Counted from the first letter of the stretch, positions 1 to 12,156 are shown. The stretch is 64,000 bases of DNA from Athripsodes cinereus (GCA_947579605.1 OX388328.1:12627684-12691683), one strand, 5' to 3'. Translations and numbers: made by a program. The notes: generated by a model from the letters alone, not told the origin.

Positions 1-56
1 GGACGGAACTTAAACCCGCAACCCGTTTTTTTCACGAAGTGTGCTTTGTCCAATTA
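1..56 (-). repeat. tRNA-derived SINE head (tSINE3), cut by window edge
   Basis: Read on the minus strand this stretch has an A-box-like TTAGCTTAATTGGACAAAGC and a B-box-like GGGTTTAAGTTCC at tRNA-like spacing. It closely resembles the head of the element at 16307-16530. The ends do not form an acceptor stem, so a SINE head is preferred over a tRNA gene. Confidence 0.55.
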
Positions 57-131
57 AGCTAACAGCAATGATACAGAACAAAAAATGATAATACATGTTA
101 ATACTAATTAATAATTAAATAAATATTGTAC

Positions 132-331
132 TTTGGACATGACACTAGGAGGACTCTTTACATCCTGCTAGTGTTGAAAAGTATATTACCTATTACAAAA
201 ATTGTTGAGTGTAATGTGTGTCATTCGTCCTTCCTCTCTGTTTCTTTTGTTAAAAAATCAAATATTGTACTAAAGACGTGGTACTTAGGGGACTCTTTAC
301 ATCCTTCTAGTATTGAAAAATGCATTATTAC
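132..331 (+). repeat. imperfect direct duplication, ~135-bp period
   Basis: The block GGACTCTTTACATCC followed by CTAGT-TTGAAAA occurs at about 154-185 and again at about 289-320, with similar sequence on both sides. It looks like two diverged copies of a repeat of unknown type. No coding signal is visible. Confidence 0.4.
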
Positions 332-339
332 CGTCAACC

Positions 340-1385
340 ATGGCAACTTTACCACATTTTTTTTGAAAAAATAAAATATCTCTGAAATAAATATCCATAA
401 GAGTGAATTATGACTTTATATAAGTTTAAATAATAAAAGGTTGTAAATTTCTGCATACACGTATAAATAAAAGTCAAAAATTAACGAGTTATTGATAAAA
501 ATAAATCATAGGTAAAGATGGAAGGAAATGGGCAACTTTACCCACTCACAATATTTTCAATAAACGGGGATTAAGAGTGTAACGTAAGTTGAATTATCAT
601 GCCTACCACACTCTCTACACTTTTGTCTTTGATTTTTATAACTTAAATCATACATTTCCTGGCAACATTGTTTGTATTATAATTTGTCTTATGATTGTAG
701 GTAAAGATGCCTTAGCTTCTATGAACATTTTCATACTAATCCATGTTTTATTGTAGGGCTGCCACAAATTATTTTGAACACCTGTCCAATCACGGCAATA
801 TTTTTTTATATTTACCTACTCACACATAATTTTAATTAAATTTCTAATTGAATTTAATATAATAAACACGCGTAGAGCACTTTTTCCCATCGAACTCGGT
901 ACAAAAATTATTAAGTAGATAAAAATGTATATATATGTATTCATGTTGGTAGCCCTAACATTAGGTAAAGTTGCCACCACTTGAAGTGGTGGCAACTTTA
1001 CCTAAAGTGACTTTTAATATAAAGTAAAATATTTCCAAAAACAGTGAAAATTAAAACATTCTGATTATCTTAATATCTTCATAAGTATGTGCTGTTTAGA
1101 ATATATAAATATGACTCACCTCAGTTCAGTAATTACACAATAATTATATCAAATTTGGTAAGACATCCAGAAATGACTGCATGCAAAACGTTCAGAAATA
1201 TAGATATAACTTGACAGTTATTGCAGTGCTGCCAACGAAAACTTTTTTTAGTATTGCCAGTTAATTAACACACATTCCTAAACTGAAACGACCATACAAC
1301 TGCTGATACATTTTGTGAAGGAATAGTTTTCTTGAGACCTGATAGAGGTAGGTAAAGTTGCCACTGATAGGTAAAGTTGCCACGT
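340..1385. repeat. cluster of GGTAAAGTTGCCA motifs
   Basis: The 13-mer GGTAAAGTTGCCA occurs in both orientations: reversed near 340, both ways in the palindrome at 961-1005, and twice in direct order near 1352 and 1370. Near matches lie near 525 and 700. This is the sort of arrangement seen for transposase-binding sites inside a DNA transposon, but I could not fix the element ends. Confidence 0.45.
961..1005. repeat. perfect 45-bp palindrome
   Basis: Twenty-two-base arms that start TTAGGTAAAGTTGCCACC are perfectly complementary around a single central G. Each arm carries the GGTAAAGTTGCCA motif of the surrounding cluster. It may be two element ends joined head to head. Confidence 0.8.
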
Positions 1386-1389
1386 TAGA

Positions 1390-2180
1390 CGGTATTATCT
1401 TTATTCACCTTATATAATTATTATTTATGTTCACATTTATATATTCAGCAACTTTTTTACTCAATTTTCATTGTTTTGTCTCGCTTTTGATGCCTTACTG
1501 CTTTGCATTCTTTCATGTATTCTTTAATGTATTCTTTTTATCCTGTATAATTATGATGAACCCAAGTGTCCCGTAAGGGGCCTATGGGGAATGATTTACA
1601 ATAAACAATAGATGACGCCGGAATCATACCAAAGAAAGATGTCTTTTCATTTCTTATTAGGCCATTATCAATCGATTGAAATTGACTTAAGAAACAGGAA
1701 GACATCTCTTTTCCGTTGTTTAATCCATAGTAGAACTAAACACTTTATCCAATAATTATGAAATTCTACTACTTGTAAGCGAGTACGGTAGCTGACCAAC
1801 TGATCTCGTGCAACTGATGAAATGTTAATATTTTTCCCAATAGATGGCAATGCCTGCGTATGCTACTGCTCTGAGCGTTACCGTGTTTTTAGCTAGTTCA
1901 AAATAAATTCATAAACAATACTCATAAATGTTTTATGTTTCAAAGCAGAAAACAAATAATTGTTTTGCATTCTATGGGGGAGGAGTTTATCGTAAATAAA
2001 TAAATACCTAAATAAAATAAACAAATACACACCTACATCGTAAAAATATTTTACCTAATTACATGCATTATTTATGTAAAATATATTTTACAACATCTTC
2101 ACTTTACCAGTAATTAGATACTAGTATCCCATAAGTAGGGTAACTGTAAGTAATAAATATACAGATTGTTCTCCCTGTGC
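1390..2180. other. AT-rich interval, no gene seen
   Basis: No coding potential is recognisable. Near 1568-1605 a small GC-rich patch (CCCGTAAGGGGCC, then AATGATTTACAATAAA) resembles a LINE 3' tail. The stretch ATTATCAATCGATTGA near 1666 recurs near 35638. Confidence 0.5.
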
Positions 2181-2182
2181 TA

Positions 2183-2345
2183 CTTCTACTACTACTACTA
2201 TCCCATTATGGCACATCCCACAAGTAGCCAGCAGACCAGCTGCATATACTTCATTAAAATTAATTCAAGACATTCAGGATGGGTAGCAAACTTCATCACT
2301 GCCTGAATTCAGATGCAAAATGTCTTTATTTTACAAGCAAACTTT
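2183..2345 (-). mobile_element. SINE-P copy, 3' part
   Basis: The copy starts at the left with the (TAC)n microsatellite tail, then the inverted 3' end (GGCACATCCCACAAGTAG), then CCAGCAGACCAGCTGCAT and the AGATGCAAAATGTCTTTATT block. The 5' part is missing. The element reads right to left. Confidence 0.75.
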
Positions 2346-3430
2346 CTTCTTTTACGGTGCATGTATTATATACATTCATTCAAAATGCATATGAGCCTCT
2401 TTTACAATACACTGTTTTTATACAATGTGTGAGAACCTGGAGGATCTATATCATCAATGGGAACTCTGTCGTTGATGTTTTGTCTTCGCTGAGATCGCAT
2501 TGGCCAAAAGTGTAATGGTCCTAGTAGAATTTAAGAACAATATTTTATTGATGAAAAATAAAAATCATCAGCAATTGGCGAATTTATTTTCTGGAGGCAT
2601 TTTCAATTTTGTATTGTTTTGTCAACACTGTTATATAATGTATTTATTTTATCGTGTCGAAACCCAGAAAAAACCAATCAAACTGATCTCCAGAACTAAC
2701 GCACAGCAGGTGAAGATGCGTCAAAAATATCCTCCATTATGCATGTGACAGGGCACAATGGACACTCCAACAAGTGTGGCATGGTCTGCGCTGCACCACA
2801 GTCACATAGTTATATAATGATGATTTGCAAAAAGAATAAATAAATATGATGTCTTCTTAATAGTAGTAATAATAATAACCCTCGAGTGGGGCAGCCAAAT
2901 AAACATACAATTCGTCCTCATTGTGCCTGAATTTATAGGATGCTCGAATAATAGCAAAAAATGTAAATGGAGTGAAATATTATTTATGTCTGGATTAACT
3001 GGTACCTATTTACTTACTTCAAAGAAGCTCGCAAAATTATTAAAAAAAAAACTTGTATCAAAAACCTTCAATGACATTATAGTCACTTTCGTACCCCAGA
3101 AAAAAACATTCTAAATTAGATAAAAAAAAAATTGTGTAACTACCAATAAAATAAAGTAAACCTGTTTTTTCTAAGTGCATCTGTTTCAAAAAAATTCACA
3201 GACAAATCTTCAATATTTAAACTACGTATAACAAAAAAATCCCAGGAAAACAATACACGGGGAAGAAAAAAGAATAAAAAAATGAGATAATATAAAATAA
3301 TACAATTTGCATACCCTGCGGCAAACACTACTTACTACCTTTCATTAATTATTAGTGTATTTTTATTAAGTACATTACTTGTTCCCAAAAAAAAAATATA
3401 AATATGTATTCTTCCTCATTCTCATCTTTG
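2345..3430. other. AT-rich interval with one short shared block
   Basis: No gene is seen. The stretch GAGATCGCATTGGCC...AATGGTCC.AGTAGAAT at 2490-2530 recurs at 59991-60036, so it is a repeat fragment, perhaps a LINE end. The rest is low-complexity AT-rich sequence. Confidence 0.45.
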
Positions 3431-3477
3431 CATTGATAGGGTGTTTTAACCAGATAATACCCGTACGAAAAATTTAC

Positions 3478-4300
3478 ATATGAAACTTTCTTAGGGGTTA
3501 TTACGACCCCACAACACTTAAATACTTGAAAATTTGCATAGCGGTCTAGCGTAACAATAGATTAAATACTAAAAATCATTAATTTATTCAATCTTTTAAA
3601 TTTTTGCATATCAAGATGATTTTTTTCACTATTTTGCATAAGATCTACGTGATTTTTTTTTTGTTATTATTTTATTGTTTCGTTCTTACTGTTTTATTTT
3701 TTGTATTTATTTTTTTAAAACTGGTTGCTTATTCTTGTTTGATTTTATAAATAATAATTAATGTTTTATATTTTATTGTACGCAAAACATCTAGTATTTT
3801 CTTCATATCATTATTAAACATTACCCTATCTAATTTTTTTTGTCTATGCTCTGCCGAAATTTGCATATTGTCTATCCCATGGTTTTTATTTTTGGGGTAC
3901 CTATGCAAAGATGCATTATTTACTCACTATGATTAATTAGAACTTATTCAAATTATTTTAAATAATCTATTTATTGTCACTGTCATTCTAATATAATAAT
4001 AACATGTCCTTTTTCATTATTTCAAGTTTTCAAATATGGAATTTTAAAATAAAAGCGAGTAGAATCTCTTTTTTTTCTCATGGGGTTCATATGCCCCACA
4101 CACCTTTTTTCACTTTGTATTGTGTAGGTATATCTATCTATTAATTATTTTGTTCGTTAAACAGCTAGTTTTACATAATTCTAAACTATACCCTCATTCT
4201 GTATCACAAGTCAGGTAGGCAGAGAGAACGGAGCGCCATATTAATGTATTTTTCTTTCGTTTTTCACAATATGCAAAATTTTCATAGGCTCACGCTGATT
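3478..4300. repeat. TTTGCATA-rich stretch
   Basis: The octamer TTTGCATA occurs near 3533, 3603, 3633 and 3861, and in reverse (TATGCAAA) near 3902 and 4270. No open frame is convincing. It could be the inside of an old DNA transposon; ends were not found. Confidence 0.4.
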
Positions 4301-4460
4301 TGTTTTATTTTTACACGTGAGATTTTATCCACGTGGTCATGTCACGTATTTCTCAGACCTCCACACTTTGTAACATCCTCTCTTTCAAATAAATATTAAA
4401 TCTTTTTTGTCATGCTTCGTCCTTTCGTAGAGCACACGGCTAATAATAAATTGGTCTCTC

Positions 4461-4505
4461 ATTCGAAAACTTACGGAAAGGAGTGGGATACTAATAATAT
4501 GCCTT
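4461..4505 (-). mobile_element. SINE-P 5'-end fragment
   Basis: ATTCGAAAACTTACGG followed by AAGGAGTGGGATACTAA matches the 5' part of SINE-P in the same orientation as the complete copy at 23209-23469. Confidence 0.6.
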
Positions 4506-4553
4506 CATGGCTTCAAATACACAGCTACATTGCTGTATATACAGCAGGTATAT

Positions 4554-4597
4554 ACAGCAGGTAGAATCTGCTGAAACCAGCAGATTCTACCTGCTGT
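4554..4597. repeat. perfect 44-bp hairpin
   Basis: Arms of 20 bases (ACAGCAGGTAGAATCTGCTG and its complement) flank a four-base loop AAAC with no mismatch. An extra partial copy of the arm (ATACAGCAGGTA) lies just upstream. It is not part of a repeat I recognise elsewhere in the window. Confidence 0.8.
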
Positions 4598-4689
4598 TTG
4601 AGGGTTTCTTTTAAATAAATAAAAATAAAAAAAATGCCGGGTACTCCATGGAACTCTAGATTATGTATGTAATTAAAAAATTGTATCAC

Positions 4690-4845
4690 ATCATCATCAT
4701 CATCATCCTCAACGTTCCTCTCGGGAGCACAGGACAGATACCAGATTCCTCCATTCAAAGCGACTCTGTGCCAATTGCGTCAGCTCTTTCCACGAAATTC
4801 CCTGCCCCATGATGTCGTTGTCGTAGGAACGGTGTATTGTCAAAG
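4690..4845 (-). mobile_element. LINE C-terminal fragment ending in (GAT)n
   Basis: The minus strand encodes SWKELTQLAQSRFEWRN and then CSREER, followed by a (GAT)n tail at the left end. A sister copy is at 15800-15922 plus 16203-16250. This pattern (W-K-E-L, E-W-R-N) is typical of the extreme C terminus of RTE-like reverse transcriptase frames. Confidence 0.55.
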
Positions 4846-4849
4846 AGAG

Positions 4850-5840
4850 ATGCCCCTGATTATATCACAAGACCATAAATTATTATATGCATGTGTTTTA
4901 ATATGCAGACCAATGGAATTATCCCTCAAAGCACGAGCATCGCTTAATTTTAAGGGTATAAATTGTATATTTTGCTGCTGGAAAAATAAATTGCAATTGC
5001 ACGTAAAATGAATATTCCTTAACTTTAAACATAGGTTTATTTTTTTTTAATTTAAAATCTGTTTTTATTCACGTTTTATTATTGAATAAACAAACATGTG
5101 GCTTCTTAAGACTTAAACCTGTTGTTGTTTGTCAAAATGTAATAAAAAATGTTTTTAACCTACTCAGAATGACACATTTATACAAATATTTTTTAGAACA
5201 TTCACTTGCTGATATACACTTGCTGTATTAGTATTTTTTTTTTTTTAAATTTTGTTTCGAATCTCAAAAAAATATGTCATACTTAAACAAAACACATCTA
5301 AAAAAACGTTACTTTTTTCAATAGTACTACATCAAAATATTTCAAAGATAAAAATATTTTAAAGTGTTTAATCTTTAATGCAAACAATAGTCATTTTTCA
5401 TGTCACGTATTTTTTTTTACGAAATTCCCACCCAGAAGTGTTTTAAATTGAAAGAGAATATAAAAAAAAGTTCTACAGAGATCTAGTACATATAGAAAAA
5501 GCAGAAATGATACTAATTATACAAGAAAATTAGAATAATCTTTTGTGGGGTTAGTGCGCACCCCACAAAAACCCGTTCTCTTAAAAATAATGATATGTTG
5601 CGCGAATGTTGAATGCAAAACTCGCACATCTTTCTTTGTTTAATGCACAACATTAAATCTGCATATTATTATTATGCTTGTGTTACGAGTGCGGAGTAGA
5701 GTACATAATGCAAATTATCTTCTTAAGACTTGTGGGAATCTATATTTATAGTCATTAATAATGTTTATATAAGATAATATTATGAATAAGTGCATGCGGA
5801 TATTTTTATTTGCATTTATGCAACTATTGTTATATCATCC
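4850..5840. other. AT-rich interval, no gene seen
   Basis: Low-complexity AT-rich DNA with scattered TGCAAA/TTTGCAT words near 5607, 5708 and 5810 and a GTGGGGTTAGTGCGCACCCC patch near 5546. The same kind of GGGG/CCCC patch is near 3495, so it may be the far part of the same old repeat as 3478-4300. Confidence 0.35.
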
Positions 5841-5846
5841 CTTGTC

Positions 5847-6306
5847 ATACATACATACATACCATCACGCCGCATCCCTCGCGGGGTAGGCAGAAAGGAT
5901 CGAGTGCCACTTCCTTCTATCCTTGCATAAATCTTTCGCTTCCCTCACTGTCATACAATTCCTCATGCATGCTCTCCTGTTCAATGTGCTCAACACGTGA
6001 CCGTCCTGTAGGATTTGATTTAAATGATCTTGCCACTTGATCCTCGGACGTCCACGTCTCCGAGCACCATTCCTCTCAGCCAAATATATCTTCTTGGTCA
6101 TTCTGTCCTAATTCATTCTTTCCACGTGCCCAAACCATCTTAACTTATTTACATTCATCCTTGTAATTACACCAAATTTCATTCCACATTCCTTTCGTAT
6201 ATCACTGTTACGCACACGATCTCTCAGACTTTTACCACACATCCTTCTCAACGATCTCATTTCTACTGCATTTATGCCACTTTCATCCTTCTTTAACCTT
6301 GTGGGG
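5847..6306 (-). mobile_element. RTE-A 3' fragment, degenerate
   Basis: The (CATA)n tail on the left is followed by the inverted C-terminal codons of the RTE-A frame (LSAYPARDAA, then RRGRPRIKWQDHLNQILQDG). It aligns with the intact element at 46692-47130. Frame breaks near 6105 and loss of everything upstream of about 6306 show it is a dead 5'-truncated copy. Confidence 0.85.
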
Positions 6307-6309
6307 TAG

Positions 6310-6840
6310 ACAAATTCGATTCATTCTCACGCACTCTTTTCCATTTCTTTCATATTCATGCTGCGATTTCTCATGTACCTATATGCCTGAGACGTGAAAT
6401 ATATTAAACAAATGATTTATTCTGTTTGATTTATATTACAAGAGAGCATAGGTATATGTTGAGAGTATATTTGGATTTATTCCTTTCCTAGATTCATGTT
6501 TCTAAAATAATAAGAAAACAAAATACCTATCTATATATTTATGGTCACGTGATTTTGACATTTATTTTAACTACGTTTTTTTTATTGATATAGAACAAAG
6601 GCCTGGTGTACAGATATGTCCTTGATTCACACATACATTCGCATGTTTTCACATTCAGCAATCACACATACACACTAATAAAATCGAGTGTATTAGTGTC
6701 AAAACATGACTGTATTATGCATCATAATTACGTAACAGTCATAGATATATGCAATTAATAGAGAGAACTTTAATTATTACCTCATACATGCTGTTCTCCT
6801 ATTCAAAATGTGCTCAAGAAGACAGTGTTCCTCCTGTAAT
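6310..6840. other. AT-rich interval, no gene seen
   Basis: The first ~50 bases look like more rearranged LINE sequence. Nothing else is recognised. Confidence 0.4.
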
Positions 6841-6843
6841 AAC

Positions 6844-7305
6844 TACAGGGTAACCCTTGACACAATCTAAATACGATCTTAATTCTTAATCTAGTCTTGA
6901 TCTTAATCATACGACGTGCGAAGGGACTATCGTCAAAAATACCACGCTACCGCTACCGCGAAATTCGTATGCACGCGATTTTTGACTTATTTTTTTGACA
7001 AGATTAAGATCATTATGTTTTCCTATTAACTTATTTGTTATTTTTCTTTTCTTTCTTTCTTCCTTCTCTTCCCCACCTATTGTGTACTTATATTGTTTTT
7101 TTTTGTACTACACAATAATGAATATATTTAAGATACTATAATTGGCGATGTAAATCAAATATTGAACTTGTAAATTACTTATTCCTATTGTAAATGCTGT
7201 TGTATCTAAAAGAAAAATAAAAATAAAAAAAAATAAAAAAAATCATTAATTTGTTTAAGACAAGATTAAGATCGTATTTAGAGTGTGTCAAGAGTAGTCC
7301 TGCTG
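6844..7305. mobile_element. palindromic MITE with TIR CTTGACACA.TCTAAATACG, interrupted
   Basis: The inverted termini read CTTGACACAATCTAAATACG on the left and the complement of CTTGACACACTCTAAATACG on the right, with CAGCAGGA-like bases outside. The uninterrupted sister copy is at 15390-15612. This copy is longer because of the LINE tail inserted at 7012-7258. Confidence 0.7.
7012..7258 (+). mobile_element. LINE 3'-tail insertion flanked by 15-bp duplication
   Basis: GACAAGATTAAGATC occurs at 6997-7011 and 7259-7273. The enclosed sequence has AATTGGCGATGTAAA, then GCTGTTGTATCT and an A-rich stretch, matching 50048-50135. It resembles a short retroposed LINE end. About 16 bases separate the A-rich stretch from the duplication, which is untidy. 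Confidence 0.5.
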
Positions 7306-7636
7306 GTTTAATATATATAATCTTGCAATTATTAAATCCTTGAACAACCGCATCTCCCAGCACCATTTCCAAATACCTCACAGCCATATATCTTCATCAT
7401 CATTATCTCCGTCGGTCCTTCAATCCTGAGGATAGCGACCATCATGCCTCGTTCGAGTAAACTCTGTGTGACCTCCATAATTTGGTCGCTCTATCTTGCT
7501 GGTGCTCAGCCTCTTCCACAAAATTAAATAACAAATGTTTCTTTCTACTATATGTCTTCTTTAATAAGAGAGGCGTCTTCTAAATAAATAAATTAATTAA
7601 CTCAAAATGAAAATAATGTCAATGGATCAATAATTA

Positions 7637-8042
7637 CTATACTATACTATACCCTCACGCCATGTCCCAGGAGGGGTAGGCAGAGAGAACGGAACGCCAT
7701 ATAGATCTATCCTTACAAACTTCTTTTGCTTCCTCTACATTCATCCAGTTTCTCATACATACACGCCGATTTCTCTTACTCAGCACGCGTCCGTCCTTAA
7801 GAATTTGGTCCACATGATCAAGCCACGTGGTTCTTGGACGTCCGCGCTTCCTCACACCCCTTCTTTCAGATAAATACATCCTCTTCGTCATCCTTTCATT
7901 TTGCATTTGCTCAACATATCCAAACCATCTCAACTTGTTTACACGCATTCTGTCCACAACACTCCTCTCACATCCGCTCATTCTCCTGATATCCTCATTC
8001 TTCACTCTATCTCGCAACGTTTTACCAACCATTCTTCTAAGT
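7637..8042 (-). mobile_element. RTE-B 5'-truncated copy with 12-bp TSD
   Basis: GATCAATAATTA is duplicated at 7625-7636 and 8043-8054. Inside, the (TATAG)n tail at the left is followed by an open 125-codon frame (7655-8032) encoding VGKTLRDRVKNEDIRRMSG, NKLRWFGYVEQMQNERMTKR and the terminal LSAYPSWDMA. That is the last part of an RTE-like reverse-transcriptase protein. The open frame suggests a fairly recent insertion. Confidence 0.9.
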
Positions 8043-8055
8043 GATCAATAATTAA

Positions 8056-10140
8056 ACGCATGCATAATAAAGATAAACAACTGAATATATGAAAATTAAA
8101 TAAACAGACAATTAATCAATGAATAGGTACATGAATTAATAGATCAACAAGTATGACAGAACTCTATCTATAAAAATTCACAAATCCATGGCAAGGATCT
8201 ATAGATCCATAGAAATGATTTACAATGTATGTATTTGTCAGAGGTGCATACGCACACATTGAAGTGATAACTTAGTATGAGAATGATATTATAATTTTGA
8301 CAACATTGTAGGTACATGTGTATGAAACATACTACTACAGTAACAATAATAATAATATTATGTCTGGTTGTGTTGTGGGCGTGCGCTTGCGCGTCATGTG
8401 GGTTGTTTGGATCACGTGGTGGTCAACGTATCACTGTTTAAGTTGTAGATCAACAGTGTAATCTGCAGATTGGATCTGCAACTTTTGAACAAAGTTTTTT
8501 TCGTCATTATCATTGAGTCTCGAGGAATCAAACGATAAAAACTAATAATATGTATGAAACTTCAGACGTGGATACCTATATTATGTGTCCGAGATTCTAA
8601 TTTAACCAATTTATTTATTTTTATTTTGTATTGTCCTTGAGATGTTTTGGCACGTAAATTTAATTTAATTTTGTCCAATAATAAAAATAATAAAATAATA
8701 AATTATGGTTTAAGCTGTTTCATCATCGATCCAAAAAAAATATTAATTATATTACTTACTTAAAAAAAATTGGGTTCGGTGTCCAATAAGTTTTTGCAAA
8801 TATTTCAAATAACATAAAAATAATATTTCGATAAACACCCGTGTTCAGAATCCAGTTCAATTCGAAATTTAAAAATCTTATATAATGAGTGTATTTATTT
8901 TATATTATTTTTCGTGTGTAATTTTGATATTGATTTTCCTAGTAAGTCATTTCTTTTTGATCATTTATGCACCTGTAAAGAGCATAAGAAAACCAATTAT
9001 AATTCGCATCCTTTTCTTTCGCATATACACGATTCTCTTTGAATCACAGACACAAGTAAGCCGAACGAAAATCCTACTTTCAAAAAGAATTTTTGGGACA
9101 AATGGGTTATGTAGGTGCCTCTCTCCACGGCATTTATAGCATTCTGATATAATTGTCATTAAAACGATGGCAACTTGCTATTACGGAGAATTGAGATTCA
9201 GTCTGATAGTTTCTTTCACAATAAAAGATTACAAATTGAATCTGTATTTAAAATATACCTTTTTACACCAACAGATACTCAGTTAGTGTCATAAGGGTGG
9301 ACTAGGTCTGTAACGGGTGAAATTAGAATCAAAGAATTTTTCGATTGAAAGTGCAATACCTATACAAAATTTAAACTAGGATTTAAAAATTTAAACAAAG
9401 GACTTATAATATATAATTAAATTCATTAAAACATACATTTACAAAGTTGTTCTAAATAAAACTCAATCATTAACTATTCGTATTAAATGATATTTATTTG
9501 GAAAATATATAAAACAGATAATAAATCCCCTCAAAACCTCATAAGAAAAACATCAGCATATTAATTACGTGTATTATTTTTATAGAATAATTATGAAATT
9601 TACTTCATTAAATTAATAGACAGTTTATTCTCGTCTTGCTGAATCCTATAATTTTAAGAGGCAGACGAAATTCATAAATTCTTTCAACATCAATGGTCTT
9701 ATATACATATGTGGTAAATAACCACAATGAATGAAAACATGTTGCTATGAAACAAATAAGAAGATTGCACTAGCTTAAACGTTTCTCGTACGCAAACTAA
9801 AAATAATAGGTACGTATATACAAAAAAACATTATCTTCTTGCTTACACATTTTCTGACAGCCAGTTTTAATAATTTCACAAAAAGACTTGAAACATTTTT
9901 TTATTATAAAATGAACTTCACTGATAACATGAAGGAATATAGTAAATATGAAACAAAATTATGGGTAGTCGGCTGCTTGGTGATGAATCTTGGATTCGAA
10001 TGAAAAGCTCTCGGTTCCAATACTTCCGTTACCGTTCTACTCCACCTTCACTTGACAAACCGGGATTTATTTATTCATTCTTTACTGTATATTGATTACA
10101 AACAATTCATTCAAAGCTTAGTTAATATTTTTTAAATAAG
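8056..10140. other. AT-rich interval, no gene seen
   Basis: No coding region is recognised. A patch at 8630-8690 (GTCCTTGAG, then TTTTGTCCAATAATAA) matches the inside of the TIR repeat at 49880-49935. A short open stretch near 8885-9139 has no recognisable domain and is probably chance. Confidence 0.5.
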
Positions 10141-10400
10141 CACAATTCAGCGGAGTCCCTGATAAAGAATAGTTTCCCCATTCTTTTCCGTAAGTTTCCG
10201 AGTATCCTGCAAAATCCAGGTACACTTAAATATCACTATTTAAGACACTTCAACTCTTCAGCTGATGAGGAATTGCCGAACATCCTGAACGTCACTACTT
10301 TGATAAGTACGGAGAGGACGACTTGCATTTTTATTGCAAGCAAGTAGTCCACTGACTACTCCACTTTTATGAGATGCCGTGATGGGATGAATGGAAAAAT
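10141..10400 (+). mobile_element. SINE-P copy, diverged
   Basis: Matches the SINE-P order: GGAG-C-CC-TAAAGAA start, TTTTCCGTAAGTTTCCGAGT, GCTGATGAGG, ACGGAGAGGACGACTTGCAT, then GACTACTCCACTTTTATGAG and GATGCCGTGATGGGA at the 3' end. It is more diverged than the copies at 15121 or 23209. Confidence 0.7.
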
Positions 10401-10840
10401 AAAAATAAAAAAACGTGCATATTCGTTTCACTTACAAAACATCATCATGTAACATCCGTTTAGGCGGAGATCTACGAAATAATGATTTATCTCAACGATC
10501 GCGCATTACTCACACATGCGCACACGCATATGTACACACAGCTGAATGATCTATACGTATTACTACAATACAACTATAAACACATAGATAAATCTCTTAT
10601 AGATCTCTGATACATTCACAACAGGCACTAACATACGTAATTTTATCCCAACTTAAATAGTATTAGGTATTATTTTGGCCATACGTTGGCCTTGAAAATT
10701 TGTTCGGTAATCATTTACTATGGGTCTAAGTTTGTCGGCGTAAATCGTTTATCATTTTTTCGTAAAAATACGTAAAACGAATATTTTTTCATGTATTTTT
10801 TTTATCAATTTTCCATGTTTTTATTTGAGTTTATATTTCT
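10400..10840. other. AT-rich interval, no gene seen
   Basis: Nothing recognised apart from CA-rich stretches near 10505-10545. Confidence 0.4.
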
Positions 10841-11100
10841 TCTACTACTACTACTACTACTGTACCATAACAGCATATCTCAAAAATGGGGTTGCCAGCA
10901 GACCAGCTGCATTTAATGAACATGCAAGCCGTTCACTCGAGTCAACAAAAAATAAGACAGGATGGGTGGCAAACCTCATCTCTGCTAAATTTAAGATGTA
11001 AAATGTCCTTATTTTTCGAACAACTGCTTTTTACAGTAGGACACTACAAAACTTACGGAAATGAGTGGAAAACCAATTCTTTGCCGGGTGCTCCACAGCT
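10841..11100 (-). mobile_element. SINE-P copy, near full length
   Basis: The (TAC)n tail at 10841-10860 is followed by the inverted 3' end, CCAGCAGACCAGCTGCAT, GATGGGTGGCAAACCTCATC, and AACCAATTCTTTGCCGGGTG at the 5' end. It is one of the best copies and defines the ~255-bp unit. No open frame is meaningful here. Confidence 0.85.
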
Positions 11101-11104
11101 TATT

Positions 11105-12000
11105 TATTTAATAATGTAACTTTCATATTGTATTCTTTTCGGGACATTTTTTAAACTATTTTGTGTTTGAAACTTTTTTATTTTTCAAAAAAGTTTACTA
11201 GTGTTGAAAGTTGAAGGCAGGTGTAAGAAAAAATAAAGTCATTTTACAAGTCAAATTAAGTATTGATGAAGTTTGCCCCCATCCAAAATGCTTTATTTTA
11301 TATTAACTCAGAGATGACAGCTTGGATGATTATTACTAGTTTTTGCCGATGTCCTACTGTACATAAGTTCATGTTCTTGTTTTTGTTTTAAAATTGTTAT
11401 ATTAATTGCATTTGATGAACTCATCTCATGTCTTTTTTTTTATAGATTAACTCATTTTTAACGATATACTTACTTGTTATATCCGCAAACTTCATTAGTC
11501 AAATATTGATGTTATGTACTCGTACCTACTTCTTTATAATATGTGCCAAATGAATGTATGTTTTGATTGGTTAATAAATAAAAAAAATTATAAAATAAAC
11601 ATGTTTGTTTTATAATTAAATTATAAAATAAACATGTTTGTTTTATATTGTTTAACTTTATATACTAATGAGCTATTGTGCCAAACTTGCAGCCATGTAA
11701 ACTGGTTCCCATTGTACAGTATATAAAGACTATATTTGTGTATTATTATATATTTGTATGCTGCAGGTATTTGCAGCTGAGCATGATTATTGTTACCCAT
11801 GCGACTAAATTTCTGTTATTAGTTTTGTTTCTTTTCTATTTGAATGTATTAGCGCATTTTTTATATATATTTATAGACTGTTGTATTATTGATTTGTCAT
11901 ACATATGTATTAAACCTATTGTAAAAGGCAAATTGCCGTTTATTTATCAAATAAAAAAAAAATAAAAAAATAAGTCCAAAAGGATTTAAAATTTTAACTG
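11105..12000. other. AT-rich interval, no gene seen
   Basis: A direct duplication of AAATTATAAAATAAACATGT plus TTGTTTTATA occurs at about 11585-11616 and 11623-11646. The rest is low-complexity. Confidence 0.45.
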
Positions 12001-12048
12001 TCACTTTTTTTTCATTAGCGTTGTTTTAACGATGTATGTTGTTTTAAC

Positions 12049-12156
12049 CTTGTATGACAGTGACGGAAGCGAAAGATGTATGCAAGGATAGAAGGAAGTG
12101 GCGCTCGATCCTTTCTGCCTACCCCGCGAGGGAAGCGGCGTGATGGTATGGATGGA
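12049..12156 (+). mobile_element. RTE-A 3' fragment with 10-bp TSD
   Basis: TTGTTTTAAC flanks the insert at 12039-12048 and 12157-12166. The insert is the last ~100 bases of RTE-A: TGACGGAAGCGAAAGATG, then CTGCCTACCCCGCGAGGG, the stop TGA and a TGGTATGGATGG tail. It is a severely 5'-truncated retroposed copy. Confidence 0.9.
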
